Notes: a model not told the origin generated them from the sequence alone. DNA of 44,593 bases from Ilumatobacter sp. (GCA_013002175.1 JABDKP010000138.1:1-44593), one strand, 5' to 3'; shown: positions 32,450 to 41,169, counted from the stretch's first letter. Translations and numbers: made by a program.

Positions 32450-34585
32450 TCAACTCTTGGCCAGGAATTCCTCGTCGCGGTCGCTGAAGATCAGATCCAG
32501 TTCGTCTGCGAGGTCCGGGCGCTCCGCGAGGTGAGGGTCGCCGTCGACGATCCTGAACGCAGCCGCGCGCGCGAGTTCGACGAGCGCCCGGTCGCGTCGC
32601 AACGACGCCAACTTCAGGTCGCTGCGGCCCTTCTGGGCGGTCGACATCAGCGTGCCCTCGCCGCGCAGTTCGAGGTCGACCTCGGCGAGTTCGAAGCCGT
32701 CGGTCGTCGCGACCAGCGCCTCGACACGCGGATGGTCGGCCGTCGTGTCGTCGTCGCTCTGTTGCGTCACCAGCCAGCACGTCGACGCGCCCTCGCCACG
32801 CCCGACGCGCCCGCGCAACTGGTGCAATTGCGCGATCCCGAAGCGGTCGGCGTCGAGGATCGCCATCACGGTTGCGTTCGGGACGTCGACGCCCACCTCG
32901 ATCACCGTCGTCGCGACGAGCACGTCGAGCTCGCCGGCACGGAACCGGTCCATCGTGGCTTCCTTCTCGGCGGGACTCAGCCGGCCGTGCAGCAGGCCGA
33001 GCCGCAGCTCCGCCAACTCGTCGGACGCAAGACGCTCGAACGTCTCCTCGGCGGACGCCACTTCCAGCTTCTCACTCTCGCCGATCAGGGGGCAGACGAC
33101 GTACGCCTGATGCCCCGCCTCGACCTCCGCGCGGATGTCGCTCCACACGCCCCGTTCCATCAGCGGACCATCTGCCCACATCGTCACGATCGGCGTCCGA
33201 CCCGGAGGCATCTCGTCGAGCACGCTCACGTCGAGATCGCCGTACACCGTCATCGCCGCGGTGCGCGGGATCGGTGTGGCGGTCATCACCAACGTGTCGG
33301 GAATCGCGCCGTCGACGGTCTTGGCCCGCAGCGCGGCGCGCTGCTCGACGCCGAAGCGGTGCTGCTCGTCGACGACGACGACGCCGAGGCTCGCGAAGTC
33401 CACGGCGTCCTGGATCAACGCATGGGTGCCGATCGCGATGTCGACCGACCCGTCGGCGAGTCCGGCGAGCACGTCCTTGCGCTCCGCCCCGGTGACACGG
33501 TTGGTGAGCAGCTCGACCCGCAGCGGCCGATCGCCGAACAGGTTGCCGGGGTCGGGCACCGTCACGTCGCCGAGCATCGCCCGCACGCTCGCCGCGTGCT
33601 GCTCGGCGAGCACCTCGGTCGGTGCCATCAGCGCCGCTTGATGCCCGCCCTGGACGGCGGCGAGCATCGTCGCGACCGCCACGACCGTCTTGCCGGAACC
33701 GACGTCGCCCTGGAGCAGCCGATGCATCGGGTGAGCGCCGGCGAGATCGGCGTTGATCTCCGCGATCGTCCGCTGCTGCGCGCGGGTCAGCGGGAACGGC
33801 AGCGAATCGTAGAAGCGCTCGACGAGGCCCCCGTCGACGATGTGGGCGATGCCCAGCGACTCGCGCTCCATCGTCCGCTTGCGCAGGACGAGAACCAGTT
33901 GCACCCGCAGCAACTCGTCGAAGGCGAGCCGATACCTCGCGAGTTCCTTCTGGCGCATGTCCTCGGGGAGGTGGATGCCGGTGAACGCCGCGGACCGCTC
34001 GATCAGCCCGTGTTGCCTGCGGATCTCGGCGGGCACCGGGTCGGCGATGCCGCGCTCGGCACATCGTCGGAGGGTTTCCTCGACCCATCCGGCCATCTCC
34101 CACGTGTTGATCTGCGCCTTCTCGCTCTGCGGGTAGATCGGCACGATCTTGCCGGTGCGGTCGCCGATCAAGTCGACGATCGGGTTCGACATCTGGAGTC
34201 CGCCGCGGTACACGTCGACCTTGCCGAACAGTGCGACCTGCAGCCCTTCTCGAAGCTGCCGCTCCCGCCACGGCTGGTTGAAGAACACGAGGTCGAGTCG
34301 ACCGGACCCGTCGCCGACGTTGACGTTGACCATGCTCCGTCGGTTGCGGGTCTGGCGCTTGCGGACCGTCCGGACCGTGACGAGCACGAGGGCTTCCTCG
34401 CCGGGGACGAGGTCGGCGATTCGCGCCTCGTTGGTGCGGTCGACCCAGCGACGCGGGTACGTGGTGAGGAGGTCGAGCAGGTTGGTGATCCCGACGGCGT
34501 CGAGTGCGGCACGCTTCTTGTCGCCGACGCCCTTCAGCCGTTCGACGCCGATCTCGGCGAGGTCGCGGAGCGTGATCGCAGTCAC
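32450..34585 (-). CDS. recG: ATP-dependent DNA helicase RecG
   Basis: The 711-residue SF2 translocase regresses stalled forks. It has the N-terminal wedge/OB region (LVLVTVRTVRKRQTRNRRSMVNVNVGDGSGRLDLVFFNQPW), Walker A GDVGSGKT (293-300), DEQH box VVDEQHRFGVEQR, motif III MTATPIPRTAAM, and the helicase C-terminal region with VATTVIEVGVDVPNA and QLHQLRGRVGRG, plus the TRG-like end (DLKLASLRRDRALVELARAAA). GTG 34585 is directly downstream of the FakA-like gene, 43 bases away. Confidence 0.96.
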   Translation of the reverse strand: MTAITLRDLAEIGVERLKGVGDKKRAALDAVGITNLLDLLTTYPRRWVDRTNEARIADLVPGEEALVLVTVRTVRKRQTRNRRSMVNVNVGDGSGRLDLVFFNQPWRERQLREGLQVALFGKVDVYRGGLQMSNPIVDLIGDRTGKIVPIYPQSEKAQINTWEMAGWVEETLRRCAERGIADPVPAEIRRQHGLIERSAAFTGIHLPEDMRQKELARYRLAFDELLRVQLVLVLRKRTMERESLGIAHIVDGGLVERFYDSLPFPLTRAQQRTIAEINADLAGAHPMHRLLQGDVGSGKTVVAVATMLAAVQGGHQAALMAPTEVLAEQHAASVRAMLGDVTVPDPGNLFGDRPLRVELLTNRVTGAERKDVLAGLADGSVDIAIGTHALIQDAVDFASLGVVVVDEQHRFGVEQRAALRAKTVDGAIPDTLVMTATPIPRTAAMTVYGDLDVSVLDEMPPGRTPIVTMWADGPLMERGVWSDIRAEVEAGHQAYVVCPLIGESEKLEVASAEETFERLASDELAELRLGLLHGRLSPAEKEATMDRFRAGELDVLVATTVIEVGVDVPNATVMAILDADRFGIAQLHQLRGRVGRGEGASTCWLVTQQSDDDTTADHPRVEALVATTDGFELAEVDLELRGEGTLMSTAQKGRSDLKLASLRRDRALVELARAAAFRIVDGDPHLAERPDLADELDLIFSDRDEEFLAKS

Positions 34586-34628
34586 GACGGTGCCGACGAC
34601 GCCGCGAGGTGTCCGGCACCGATCGGCA

Positions 34629-36353
34629 TCACTCGACGCCGAAGAGGTACGGGTACAACGGTTGGCCGCCGCGCTGCATCTCCACGGCGACGTCGCCGCG
34701 ATTGTCGGCGAGCCAGCCCTCGATCGCCGCGTTGACGTCGGGTGTCGCGTCAGCGCCCATCACGACCGTGACCAGCTCCGCATCGTCGGTGATCAGATGT
34801 TCGAGCAGTGCGATCGCCGCATCCTCGAGCGTGTCGGCGACGGCGACGATGCCGTCGCTCTTGACCAGACCGATCCAGTCGCCGGTCTTCACCGGGCCGG
34901 CGTCACTGCCGGCATCGCGAATGGCCTGGGTGATCTCCCCGGTCGCGACCGACTCTGCGGCCTCGACCATCGCGACGCGGTTGGTCTCCGCCGAGCCCTC
35001 GGGGTCGTAGACGACGAGGGCCGCCAGCGCCTCCGGCATCGAGCGGGTGGGGACGACGACGACCGACTTCGACGTCAACTCGTGGACCCGTTCGGCGACG
35101 GCGATGATGTTCTTGTTGTTCGGCAGGATGACGACCTGGTCGGCGTTGACGTGTTCGACCGTGTCCAGCAACTCCGCCGTGGACGGGTTGAGCGTCTGCC
35201 CACCGGTCACGACGCCCTGCACGCCGAGTTGGGCGAACAGCTCGACGAGCCCGTCACCCGAGCACACCGCGACGACTGCGGTCGTCACCGGGGGCAATCC
35301 GGCACCGGCTCGGGTCGTCGTCGCATCGGTCCCGCCGACGACGCCGGCGGCCATCGCGGCTTCGCGTTGGGCGTGCTCCTCGTCGACTTCCTCGAACAGG
35401 TCGGTGACCCGGATCTGGCGCGGCCGGCCGCCGAGTTCGAGCGGCACCTCGATCGCGGCGCCGATGTCGTTCGTGTGGACGTGGCAATTCCACAGTCCGT
35501 CGCCGCCGACGACGACGATCGAGTCGCCGATCGCCCCCCACCCCTGCTTGAAGTCGTCGATCCGCTCGTCGTCGAGGTCCATGAAGTACATCACCTCATA
35601 GCGCTGATCGCCGACGTCCAGCACATCGGCGCCGCCGACGACCGACCCGGATGCGCGGTGCGCCACGGCAGCGAACGCGGCCTCGACCGCGCCACCGCTG
35701 CCGTCGTCCTCCTCCGGCTCGGGGATCGGTTCGCCGGCGACGACGTGCAGCGTCGCGTCGAGCAGCAGGAGGAACCCCGCTCCCCCGGCATCGACGACAC
35801 CGGCGTCCTTGAGCACCGGCAGCTGCTCGGGTGTGTTGGCGAGCGCGACCCGACCCCCGTCGCGGGCGGCGCGGACGACGTCGACGAGTTCGCCGCCGGC
35901 GTCGGCTTCCGCTCGCGCTGCATCGGCGCTGAGCCGCACGACGGTGAGGATCGTGCCCTCGACCGGCGTGAGCACCGCCTGGTAGGCGCCCGTGGTGGCG
36001 GACTCGAGCGCGTCGGCGTACAGCGCGCCCGCGTGGCCGTCGGTCGCCTGCTTGAAGGTCGACGCGATCCCGCGCATGATCTGGCTGAGGATCACGCCGC
36101 TGTTCCCGCGGGCGCCCATCAGCGACCCGTGGCTGATCGCGTCACACGTCGCATCGAGGTCGTCCTCGGCGGCGCCGTCCAGCTCGTCGACGACTGCGTC
36201 GAGCGTGCGGGCCATGTTGGTGCCGGTGTCGCCGTCGGGAACCGGGTACACGTTGAGCCGGTTCAAGCCACCGGCGTGGGCCCGGACGGCGTCGCGAAAC
36301 GTCTGCACCGTGGCGCGGAGCGCAGCGCTGTTCAACCGTTCGAGTGTCGGCAC
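34629..36353 (-). CDS. DhaL-domain protein, FakA/YloV-like
   Basis: The 574-residue protein has the N-terminal DhaL ATP-binding domain with LNVYPVPDGDTGTNM (about 34-47) and MGARGNSGVILSQIMRG, a middle domain, and a DegV-like C-terminal region (QVVILPNNKNIIAVA ... VPTRSMPEALAALVVYDPEG). In Firmicutes FakA is the fatty-acid kinase subunit working with FakB; that partner is not in the window. The gene neighbours recG, as is common for this family. GTG 36353 is chosen over an in-frame ATG 20 codons upstream because TAGGAT stands eight bases before it. Confidence 0.92.
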   Translation of the reverse strand: MPTLERLNSAALRATVQTFRDAVRAHAGGLNRLNVYPVPDGDTGTNMARTLDAVVDELDGAAEDDLDATCDAISHGSLMGARGNSGVILSQIMRGIASTFKQATDGHAGALYADALESATTGAYQAVLTPVEGTILTVVRLSADAARAEADAGGELVDVVRAARDGGRVALANTPEQLPVLKDAGVVDAGGAGFLLLLDATLHVVAGEPIPEPEEDDGSGGAVEAAFAAVAHRASGSVVGGADVLDVGDQRYEVMYFMDLDDERIDDFKQGWGAIGDSIVVVGGDGLWNCHVHTNDIGAAIEVPLELGGRPRQIRVTDLFEEVDEEHAQREAAMAAGVVGGTDATTTRAGAGLPPVTTAVVAVCSGDGLVELFAQLGVQGVVTGGQTLNPSTAELLDTVEHVNADQVVILPNNKNIIAVAERVHELTSKSVVVVPTRSMPEALAALVVYDPEGSAETNRVAMVEAAESVATGEITQAIRDAGSDAGPVKTGDWIGLVKSDGIVAVADTLEDAAIALLEHLITDDAELVTVVMGADATPDVNAAIEGWLADNRGDVAVEMQRGGQPLYPYLFGVE

Positions 36354-36361
36354 GGGGCTCG

Positions 36362-36367
36362 ATCCTA
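36362..36367 (-). promoter_or_regulatory. -10 element TAGGAT of the fakA-like-recG unit
   Basis: Eight bases before GTG 36353. It may also be read as an AGGA ribosome binding site, so both interpretations stand. Confidence 0.4.
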
Positions 36368-36505
36368 GTGTCGGGGGGCGTGGGTCGGTCGGGCCGCGAC
36401 CCGCGACGACCACCTGCAGTCAGGGCTCGCCCCCACGTCCTCACCTCTGGCATCGACCTGCTTGCCGCGCACGTACCGGAGAACTCGGCATCCGGGCACC
36501 TGTAC

Positions 36506-36535
36506 CTCAGCGTCGGGTTCGGGCCCGACGCTGAG
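36506..36535 (-). terminator. 12-bp perfect hairpin downstream of the surface-protein gene
   Basis: CTCAGCGTCGGG and CCCGACGCTGAG pair perfectly around six bases. It is 68 bases beyond the stop at 36604 and in the 250-base gap before the fakA-like gene. I see no other gene in this gap. No T-tract follows the stem. Confidence 0.45.
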
Positions 36536-36603
36536 ACCGACGTCCTGTCCCGCCCGACGAGCAGACAGCGCCCAGTTCGGGGCATCGCGACCGGTTCGGT
36601 CGA

Positions 36604-37737
36604 TCACCTGGGTCGCAGGCCGCGACGGCGTGTTGCTGCCAGGGTCGCCGCACCGAGCGCCACGAATGCCGCCGCCGAGATCGCCGTGTTCGAGCTGCCC
36701 GAACCGGTCTCGGGGAGCACGTCCATGGGGACGGTCGGCGCCGGCGTGGCGACGATGGTGGTCGGTGTGTTCGCGATGATCGTGGTCGTACTCGTGGTCG
36801 CCGGCGTGGTGGTTGTCGTGGTGGTCGCCGGCGTGGTGGTGGTTGTCGTCGTGGTGGTTGTCGTTGTTGTGGTGGTTGTCGTTGTTGTGGTCGTCGGCGG
36901 CGGCGGCAGCTTCGAGTTGGTGAAGGTGCAGGTGATGTACCGGGCAAAGAAGTCGTCGATCTGGACCGTGACGGATCGGGCGGCGGTGTCGACGTTGATC
37001 GTCGTGCTGTCGACTTGTTGTGGATCACGGATCGGACCGGGATCGCACACGATGCTGTCGAGTTGCCAACCCGCTGGTAGCGCCTCGGTGAATGTCAAGG
37101 GGGTTCCGGCCCCGAGGCCGACGAGCGGTGCGGGAAACACCCGTGAGGCACCGAAGGCGTCACCGTCGTCCGGCTGGGCATCGTCGAGGACGAAGGCGCC
37201 GGACGTGCCGGTGAAGTTGAAATCAGTCCCGTCCGCGATGTCGGCGTCCTTGACGATTTCGATCTGGTGCTGAACGTTGACGAAGTCACACGTGACGAAG
37301 GCGCCAGGTATCACGGTGAGCGTGAAGGAGTTCGGGCCGAAGACGGCCTTCCAGGTGGGGTTACCGCCGGCATCGTTACCGCTCCCATCACACGCAATCG
37401 GGAACGAGCTGATTCCTGGCACCGCCGCCTCGGTGATCGTGTAGGTGCCGGGCTGGACGTCGGTGAACTTGATCAGTGCGTTCGGCCCGAACGGGAGTGC
37501 CCCTGGCGCTTCTTCGCCGACCAACTGGAACGCCGCGCCATTCGGGATGTCGCTCGTGAAGGCACCGACCAGACCGGCTGGCGAGGAGAATTTACCGATG
37601 GAGATGCACGGCAGTTGCGTCCGCGGGTTGACGTCCGCAACGTCGCATCGATTCGATGGCACTTGGGCCATCGACGGCGTCGCAACGACGACCGTGGTCA
37701 GCACGGCAGTTGCCCCAAACACGATCCGAGCCCACAT
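36604..37737 (-). CDS. LPXTG surface protein with threonine-rich stalk
   Basis: The 377-residue exported protein starts with a signal peptide ending near SMA-QVPS. Residues 30-260 form two or three prealbumin-like/SpaA-type beta domains, suggested by repeats such as FTDVQPGTYTITEAAVPG ... ACDGSG and LTFTEALPAGWQLDSIVCDPG ... VTVQIDDFFARYITCTFTN. A stalk of about 60 residues that is mainly threonine follows PPPP, then LPETG near 341, a hydrophobic segment and basic tail, the sortase signal. ATG 37737 has a strong GGGAGGA site. Adhesion or cell-wall decoration is likely; no enzyme motif is visible. Confidence 0.9.
   Translation of the reverse strand: MWARIVFGATAVLTTVVVATPSMAQVPSNRCDVADVNPRTQLPCISIGKFSSPAGLVGAFTSDIPNGAAFQLVGEEAPGALPFGPNALIKFTDVQPGTYTITEAAVPGISSFPIACDGSGNDAGGNPTWKAVFGPNSFTLTVIPGAFVTCDFVNVQHQIEIVKDADIADGTDFNFTGTSGAFVLDDAQPDDGDAFGASRVFPAPLVGLGAGTPLTFTEALPAGWQLDSIVCDPGPIRDPQQVDSTTINVDTAARSVTVQIDDFFARYITCTFTNSKLPPPPTTTTTTTTTTTTTTTTTTTTTPATTTTTTTPATTSTTTIIANTPTTIVATPAPTVPMDVLPETGSGSSNTAISAAAFVALGAATLAATRRRGLRPR
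36851..36886. repeat. Two perfect 18-base tandem repeats in the threonine-stalk coding region
   Basis: GTGGTGGTTGTCGTTGTT occurs twice in a row within a longer stretch of degenerate Thr codons (ACN on the minus strand). The copy number could vary by slippage and keeps the reading frame. Confidence 0.8.
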
Positions 37738-37763
37738 GACAATCGTCCTCCCGAGTCACTGCC

Positions 37764-37769
37764 ACAATA
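37764..37769 (-). promoter_or_regulatory. Candidate -10 TATTGT of the surface-protein gene
   Basis: It lies 26 bases before ATG 37737, leaving room for the GGGAGGA ribosome binding site. The -35 is not clear. Confidence 0.35.
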
Positions 37770-37883
37770 AGCCTGCGCCGGCTTTGACGTCACGCGAAAT
37801 CTTCCCGGCGCAACCGTCGCACGCTGCGACGAAACGGCCGGTTCACGCGCCGATGACGTCGCCGGATCGGCAACCCGATGATC

Positions 37884-37929
37884 CCGGATGGAGTTGCCGG
37901 ATGGAGTTGTCCGACGGAGTTGGTAGCCT
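37884..37929 (+). promoter_or_regulatory. Three 13-base tandem repeats and -10 TAGCCT before rpmB
   Basis: CCGGATGGAGTTG occurs at 37884 and 37897, and the variant TCCGACGGAGTTG at 37910. The TAGCCT hexamer follows at 37924. Transcription from here would give a leader of about 85 bases before rpmB. The repeats may be operator sites. Confidence 0.45.
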
Positions 37930-38022
37930 CACATGGCTGTTTCACCGCCGCCCCGCTGCGGTGCGACCCCAATGATCTGACCTTGCCGGGACATCGCCTG
38001 GCACCGTTGCAGGAGAAACCCA

Positions 38023-38214
38023 ATGGCATCGAAGTGTGAAATGTGTGGCAAGGGCCCGTCGTGGGGCATGTCGGTCTCGCACTCGCATCGTCGTACGAAG
38101 CGGCGGTGGAATCCCAACATCCAGCGTGTCCGGGCCCTCGTGAACGGCTCGACGAAGCGGGTCAACGTCTGCACCGGCTGTATCAAGTCCGGCAAGGTCG
38201 TCAAGGCCGGCTGA
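38023..38214 (+). CDS. rpmB: 50S ribosomal protein L28, zinc-binding form
   Basis: The 63-residue protein contains KCEMCGKGPSWGMSVSHSHRRTKRRWNPNIQRVRAL and RVNVCTGCIKSGKV, the L28 pattern with two CxxC pairs (C+ type). ATG 38023 follows AGGAG at the right distance. L28 helps join the subunits. It begins a plus-strand group with the cold-shock-like gene and pckG. Confidence 0.97.
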   Translation: MASKCEMCGKGPSWGMSVSHSHRRTKRRWNPNIQRVRALVNGSTKRVNVCTGCIKSGKVVKAG

Positions 38215-38268
38215 CGGTCTCGGACCGCAGCGCGACGTGGCCCGGCCGACGAGCTCGAAGAGGATCTC

Positions 38269-38490
38269 ATGCAAGGCGTGATCAAGGCATACGACCCGAT
38301 GACCGGCGACGGTCTCGTGATGTGCGACACCGATTTCAACGACTACGAACTGGCCGCCGACGCCCTGGCTGGTTCGATCTTCCGGATGTTGCGCCAGGGT
38401 CAGCGGGTGGTGTTCGATCTCGACGACGCCGGGCGGGCAACCAAGCTGCGCATGGGCTCCGAGGTCGACATGGGGACCCCCGGCCACTGA
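38269..38490 (+). CDS. Degenerate cold-shock-domain (OB-fold) protein
   Basis: The 73-residue protein has the overall CSD plan: GVIKAYDPMTGDGLVMCDTDFNDYELAADALAGSIFRMLRQGQRVVFDLDDAGRATKLRMGS. However, the RNP1 aromatic motif (normally KGFGFI) is GDGLVM and RNP2 (VFVH) is NDYEL. Binding of single-stranded RNA is therefore uncertain. GAGG precedes ATG 38269. It is 54 bases after rpmB and likely co-transcribed. Confidence 0.75.
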   Translation: MQGVIKAYDPMTGDGLVMCDTDFNDYELAADALAGSIFRMLRQGQRVVFDLDDAGRATKLRMGSEVDMGTPGH

Positions 38491-38563
38491 GCCACCTCCG
38501 CTCTCGCGCCCGTTCCTCGTAGCGGTCACCGCGCGACACCGCAGGCGACGTATCTGCATGACA

Positions 38564-38617
38564 GATGACGCTCGATGTGTCATCTCCATGAACGATGTTC
38601 CATTCATGTTGGAGATG
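38564..38617 (+). promoter_or_regulatory. Overlapping alternative hairpins upstream of pckG
   Basis: GATGAC/GTCATC (38564-38584) overlaps CATCTCC plus ATGAA pairing with TTCAT and GGAGATG (38581-38617). Because both use bases 38581-38584 they cannot form together. They may terminate the upstream unit or control pckG. Confidence 0.35.
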
Positions 38618-38708
38618 GAAACGCTTGCAGTACGCACGAAGGTGTCCGTCGGCGGCCCCGTCGCCTACGGTGGCTGAGACCGACGAACTCAACGAGGAGT
38701 CACGGACG

Positions 38709-40499
38709 ATGAGCGGAACGACGAGCAACCAGCGCCTGAAGGACTGGGTCGCCGAGTGGGCGGCGATCATGCAGCCCGCCGACATCTACTGGTGTGACGG
38801 CACCGCAGAGGAATACGACCGTCTCTGCCAGGAACTGGTCGACTCGGGCACGTTCACCAAGCTCGACGACGCGAAGCGTCCGAACAGCTACTGGGCCCAC
38901 TCCGATCCTGGCGACGTCGCCCGTGTCGAGGACCGCACGTTCATCTGTGCCGCCACGCCCGAGGAGGCGGGGCCGAACAACAACTGGCGCGAGCCGGCCG
39001 AGATGCGCGCCGAGATGAAGAAGCTGTACACCGGCAGCATGAAGGGCCGCACGATGTACGTCGTGCCGTTCTCGATGGGCCCCCTGGGTTCACCGATCGC
39101 CCACATCGGCGTGCAGCTCAGCGACTCCGCGTATGTCGCCACGAACATGCGGATCATGACCCGGATGGGTCAGGGCGCACTCGACGCGCTCGGCGACGGC
39201 GACTGGGTGCCGTGCCTGCACTCCGTCGGCGCCCCGCTCACCGACGGCGCCACCGACGTGCCGTGGCCGTGCGATGCGGAGAACAAGTACATCGTGCACT
39301 TCCCCGAGACCCGCGAGATCATGTCCTACGGCTCCGGCTACGGCGGCAACGCGTTGCTCGGCAAGAAGTGCTTCGCGCTGCGGATCGCCTCGGTGATGGC
39401 CCGCGACGACGGCTGGCTGGCCGAGCACATGCTGATCCTCAAGTTGACCAACCCGCAGGGCGAATCGAAGTACATCGCTGCGGCGTTCCCGTCGGCGTGC
39501 GGCAAGACGAACCTGGCGATGCTCGTCCCGACGATCCCCGGCTGGAAGGCCGAGACGATCGGCGACGACATCTGCTGGATGAAGCTCGGCGACGACGGAC
39601 GGCTGTACGCGATCAATCCCGAAGCCGGGTTCTTCGGCGTCGCACCGGGCACCAGCCACGAGACCAACCACAACGCGATGGAGACGCTGTGGGGCAACTG
39701 CATCTACACCAACACCGCGCTCACCGACGACGGTGACGTGTGGTGGGAGGAGATGACCGACACCCCGCCGGCGCGCGCCACCGACTGGCGCGGCAACCCG
39801 TGGACGCCGGCGAGCGAAACCCCGGCGGCGCACCCCAACGCCCGGTTCACAGCGCCTGCGTCACAGTGCCCGTCGATCGCACCGGAGTGGGAGGACCCCG
39901 CCGGCGTGCCGATCTCGGCGATCCTGTTCGGTGGTCGGCGCCGCACGACCGTACCGCTGGTGACCGAGGCCACCGACTGGGACCACGGCGTGTTCCTCGG
40001 TTCGATCATGGCCTCGGAGAAGACGGCCGCGGCCGAGGGCTCGGTCGGCGAACTGCGCTTCGACCCGATGGCGATGCTGCCGTTCTGTGGCTACAACTAC
40101 GGCGACTACTTCGCCCACTGGCTGTCGATGATCGATCGGACCGAGCAGGCCAAGCTGCCGAAGATCTTCTTCGTCAACTGGTTCCGGCGCGACGTCGACG
40201 GCCGGTTCCTGTGGCCCGGCTTCGGTGAGAACAGCCGCGTGCTGAAGTGGGTGTTCGAGCGCATCGACGGCGACGCCGAGGTGGTCGACACGCCGATCGG
40301 CGGACTCCCGACGAAGGATTCGCTCGACCTCGACGGCCTCGACATCGACGACGACGACCTGGACACGCTGCTGTCGGTCGACGCCGAAGGGTGGAAGAAG
40401 GCGATCCCGCAGATCCGCGATCACCTCGACCGGTTCGGTGACCGGCTTCCCAAGCAGCTCGTCCACGCGGTGGACCAGCTGGAAAACGCCCTCGGCTGA
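38709..40499 (+). CDS. pckG: Phosphoenolpyruvate carboxykinase (GTP)
   Basis: The 596-residue enzyme converts oxaloacetate and GTP to PEP, CO2 and GDP, the first gluconeogenic step. It has the GTP-type P-loop [13 protein letters not shown] (PSACGKT at 261-267), [22 protein letters not shown] for substrate binding, [13 protein letters not shown] and the guanine-binding [12 protein letters not shown]. The length is typical. ATG 38709 follows GAGGAG with nine bases between; an in-frame ATG 38 codons upstream lacks a site. The 218-base gap upstream holds two mutually exclusive hairpins. Confidence 0.97.
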   Translation: MSGTTSNQRLKDWVAEWAAIMQPADIYWCDGTAEEYDRLCQELVDSGTFTKLDDAKRPNSYWAHSDPGDVARVEDRTFICAATPEEAGPNNNWREPAEMRAEMKKLYTGSMKGRTMYVVPFSMGPLGSPIAHIGVQLSDSAYVATNMRIMTRMGQGALDALGDGDWVPCLHSVGAPLTDGATDVPWPCDAENKYIVHFPETREIMSYGSGYGGNALLGKKCFALRIASVMARDDGWLAEHMLILKLTNPQGESKYIAAAFPSACGKTNLAMLVPTIPGWKAETIGDDICWMKLGDDGRLYAINPEAGFFGVAPGTSHETNHNAMETLWGNCIYTNTALTDDGDVWWEEMTDTPPARATDWRGNPWTPASETPAAHPNARFTAPASQCPSIAPEWEDPAGVPISAILFGGRRRTTVPLVTEATDWDHGVFLGSIMASEKTAAAEGSVGELRFDPMAMLPFCGYNYGDYFAHWLSMIDRTEQAKLPKIFFVNWFRRDVDGRFLWPGFGENSRVLKWVFERIDGDAEVVDTPIGGLPTKDSLDLDGLDIDDDDLDTLLSVDAEGWKKAIPQIRDHLDRFGDRLPKQLVHAVDQLENALG

Positions 40500-40514
40500 G
40501 CCGAGCAACGTGGT

Positions 40515-40539
40515 ACATCTGGTGCCTGGCACCAGCTGA
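40515..40539. repeat. Palindromic repeat, copy C, between pckG and rpmA
   Basis: The left arm ACATCTGG and core GTGCCTGGCAC are intact. The right arm is CCAGCTGA, with several changes at its distal end. It sits between convergent stops (40499 and 40545). Confidence 0.7.
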
Positions 40540-40544
40540 AACGG

Positions 40545-40799
40545 TCAGTCGTTGGGGACGACTTCGACGGCCTTGCGGCCGCGATGGGTGCCGAACTGCA
40601 CCGTGCCGTCGACGAGGCTGAACAAGGTGTCGTCCTTGCCCTTGCCGACGTTGTTGCCGGGGTGGAACTTCGTGCCGCGCTGGCGGACGAGGATGGTGCC
40701 GGCGGTGATCTGCGTGCCACCGAACGCCTTCACGCCGAGGCGCTGGGCATTGGAGTCACGACCGTTGCGGGTTGAACCGCCACCTTTTGTCTTTGACAT
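40545..40799 (-). CDS. rpmA: 50S ribosomal protein L27
   Basis: The 84-residue protein reads [67 protein letters not shown]. The N-terminal tail reaches the peptidyl-transferase centre. It starts directly as SKTKGG, with no sign of the cleaved Firmicutes extension. It lies 11 bases after rplU. Confidence 0.97.
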   Translation of the reverse strand: MSKTKGGGSTRNGRDSNAQRLGVKAFGGTQITAGTILVRQRGTKFHPGNNVGKGKDDTLFSLVDGTVQFGTHRGRKAVEVVPND

Positions 40800-40810
40800 G
40801 GCGTTGTCCC

Positions 40811-41122
40811 TCAGCTCTTCTTGATCGAGGTGATTTCGACCACGGAGTACTTCTGACGGTGGCCGTATCGACGGTGGTTGTTGGTGCGGCGCTTGAAGGT
40901 GAAGCCGTTGATCTTCGGGCCCATCGTCCGGCCGACGACCTTGCCGGTGACGGTGGCCTTCGAGAGCTGGTCGGGCGTGGCGAGCACGGTGTCGCCGTCG
41001 ACGACCATGACCGGGGTCAGCGACACGTCGCTGCCCTCGTCGGCGTCGAGCAGATCGACCCGTACCTGCTGGCCTTCGGCCACCTTTTCCTGCTTGCCGC
41101 CTGAGGCGATGACTGCGTACAT
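40811..41122 (-). CDS. rplU: 50S ribosomal protein L21
   Basis: The 103-residue protein reads [34 protein letters not shown] ... [41 protein letters not shown], typical of L21. It forms the rplU-rpmA pair that in most bacteria precedes obg; obg is not adjacent here. TAGCAT 11 bases before ATG 41122 may be its -10, giving a leader of a few bases. Confidence 0.97.
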   Translation of the reverse strand: MYAVIASGGKQEKVAEGQQVRVDLLDADEGSDVSLTPVMVVDGDTVLATPDQLSKATVTGKVVGRTMGPKINGFTFKRRTNNHRRYGHRQKYSVVEITSIKKS

Positions 41123-41133
41123 AGCGAGGGACG

Positions 41134-41139
41134 ATGCTA
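41134..41139 (-). promoter_or_regulatory. Candidate -10 TAGCAT of rplU-rpmA
   Basis: It lies 11 bases before ATG 41122, beyond the hairpin that ends the protease unit. Confidence 0.4.
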
Positions 41140-41169
41140 CCGGCGAAATCGAACAGACCCATCTCCCCA

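Noticed and set aside
32450-32780. Upstream in-frame extension of the protease into recG
   Set aside because: It overlaps the end of recG and lacks a signal peptide; ATG 32348 gives an ideal signal peptide and a ribosome site.
36780-36900. Possible CRISPR-like repeat
   Set aside because: The repeats are codon-scale (3-18 bases) and inside a coding region; there are no unique spacers or cas genes.
36344-37273. Plus-strand frame with a long poly-valine stretch
   Set aside because: The valine run is the complement of the threonine stalk; the minus-strand gene has signal peptide, strong ribosome site and LPETG signal.
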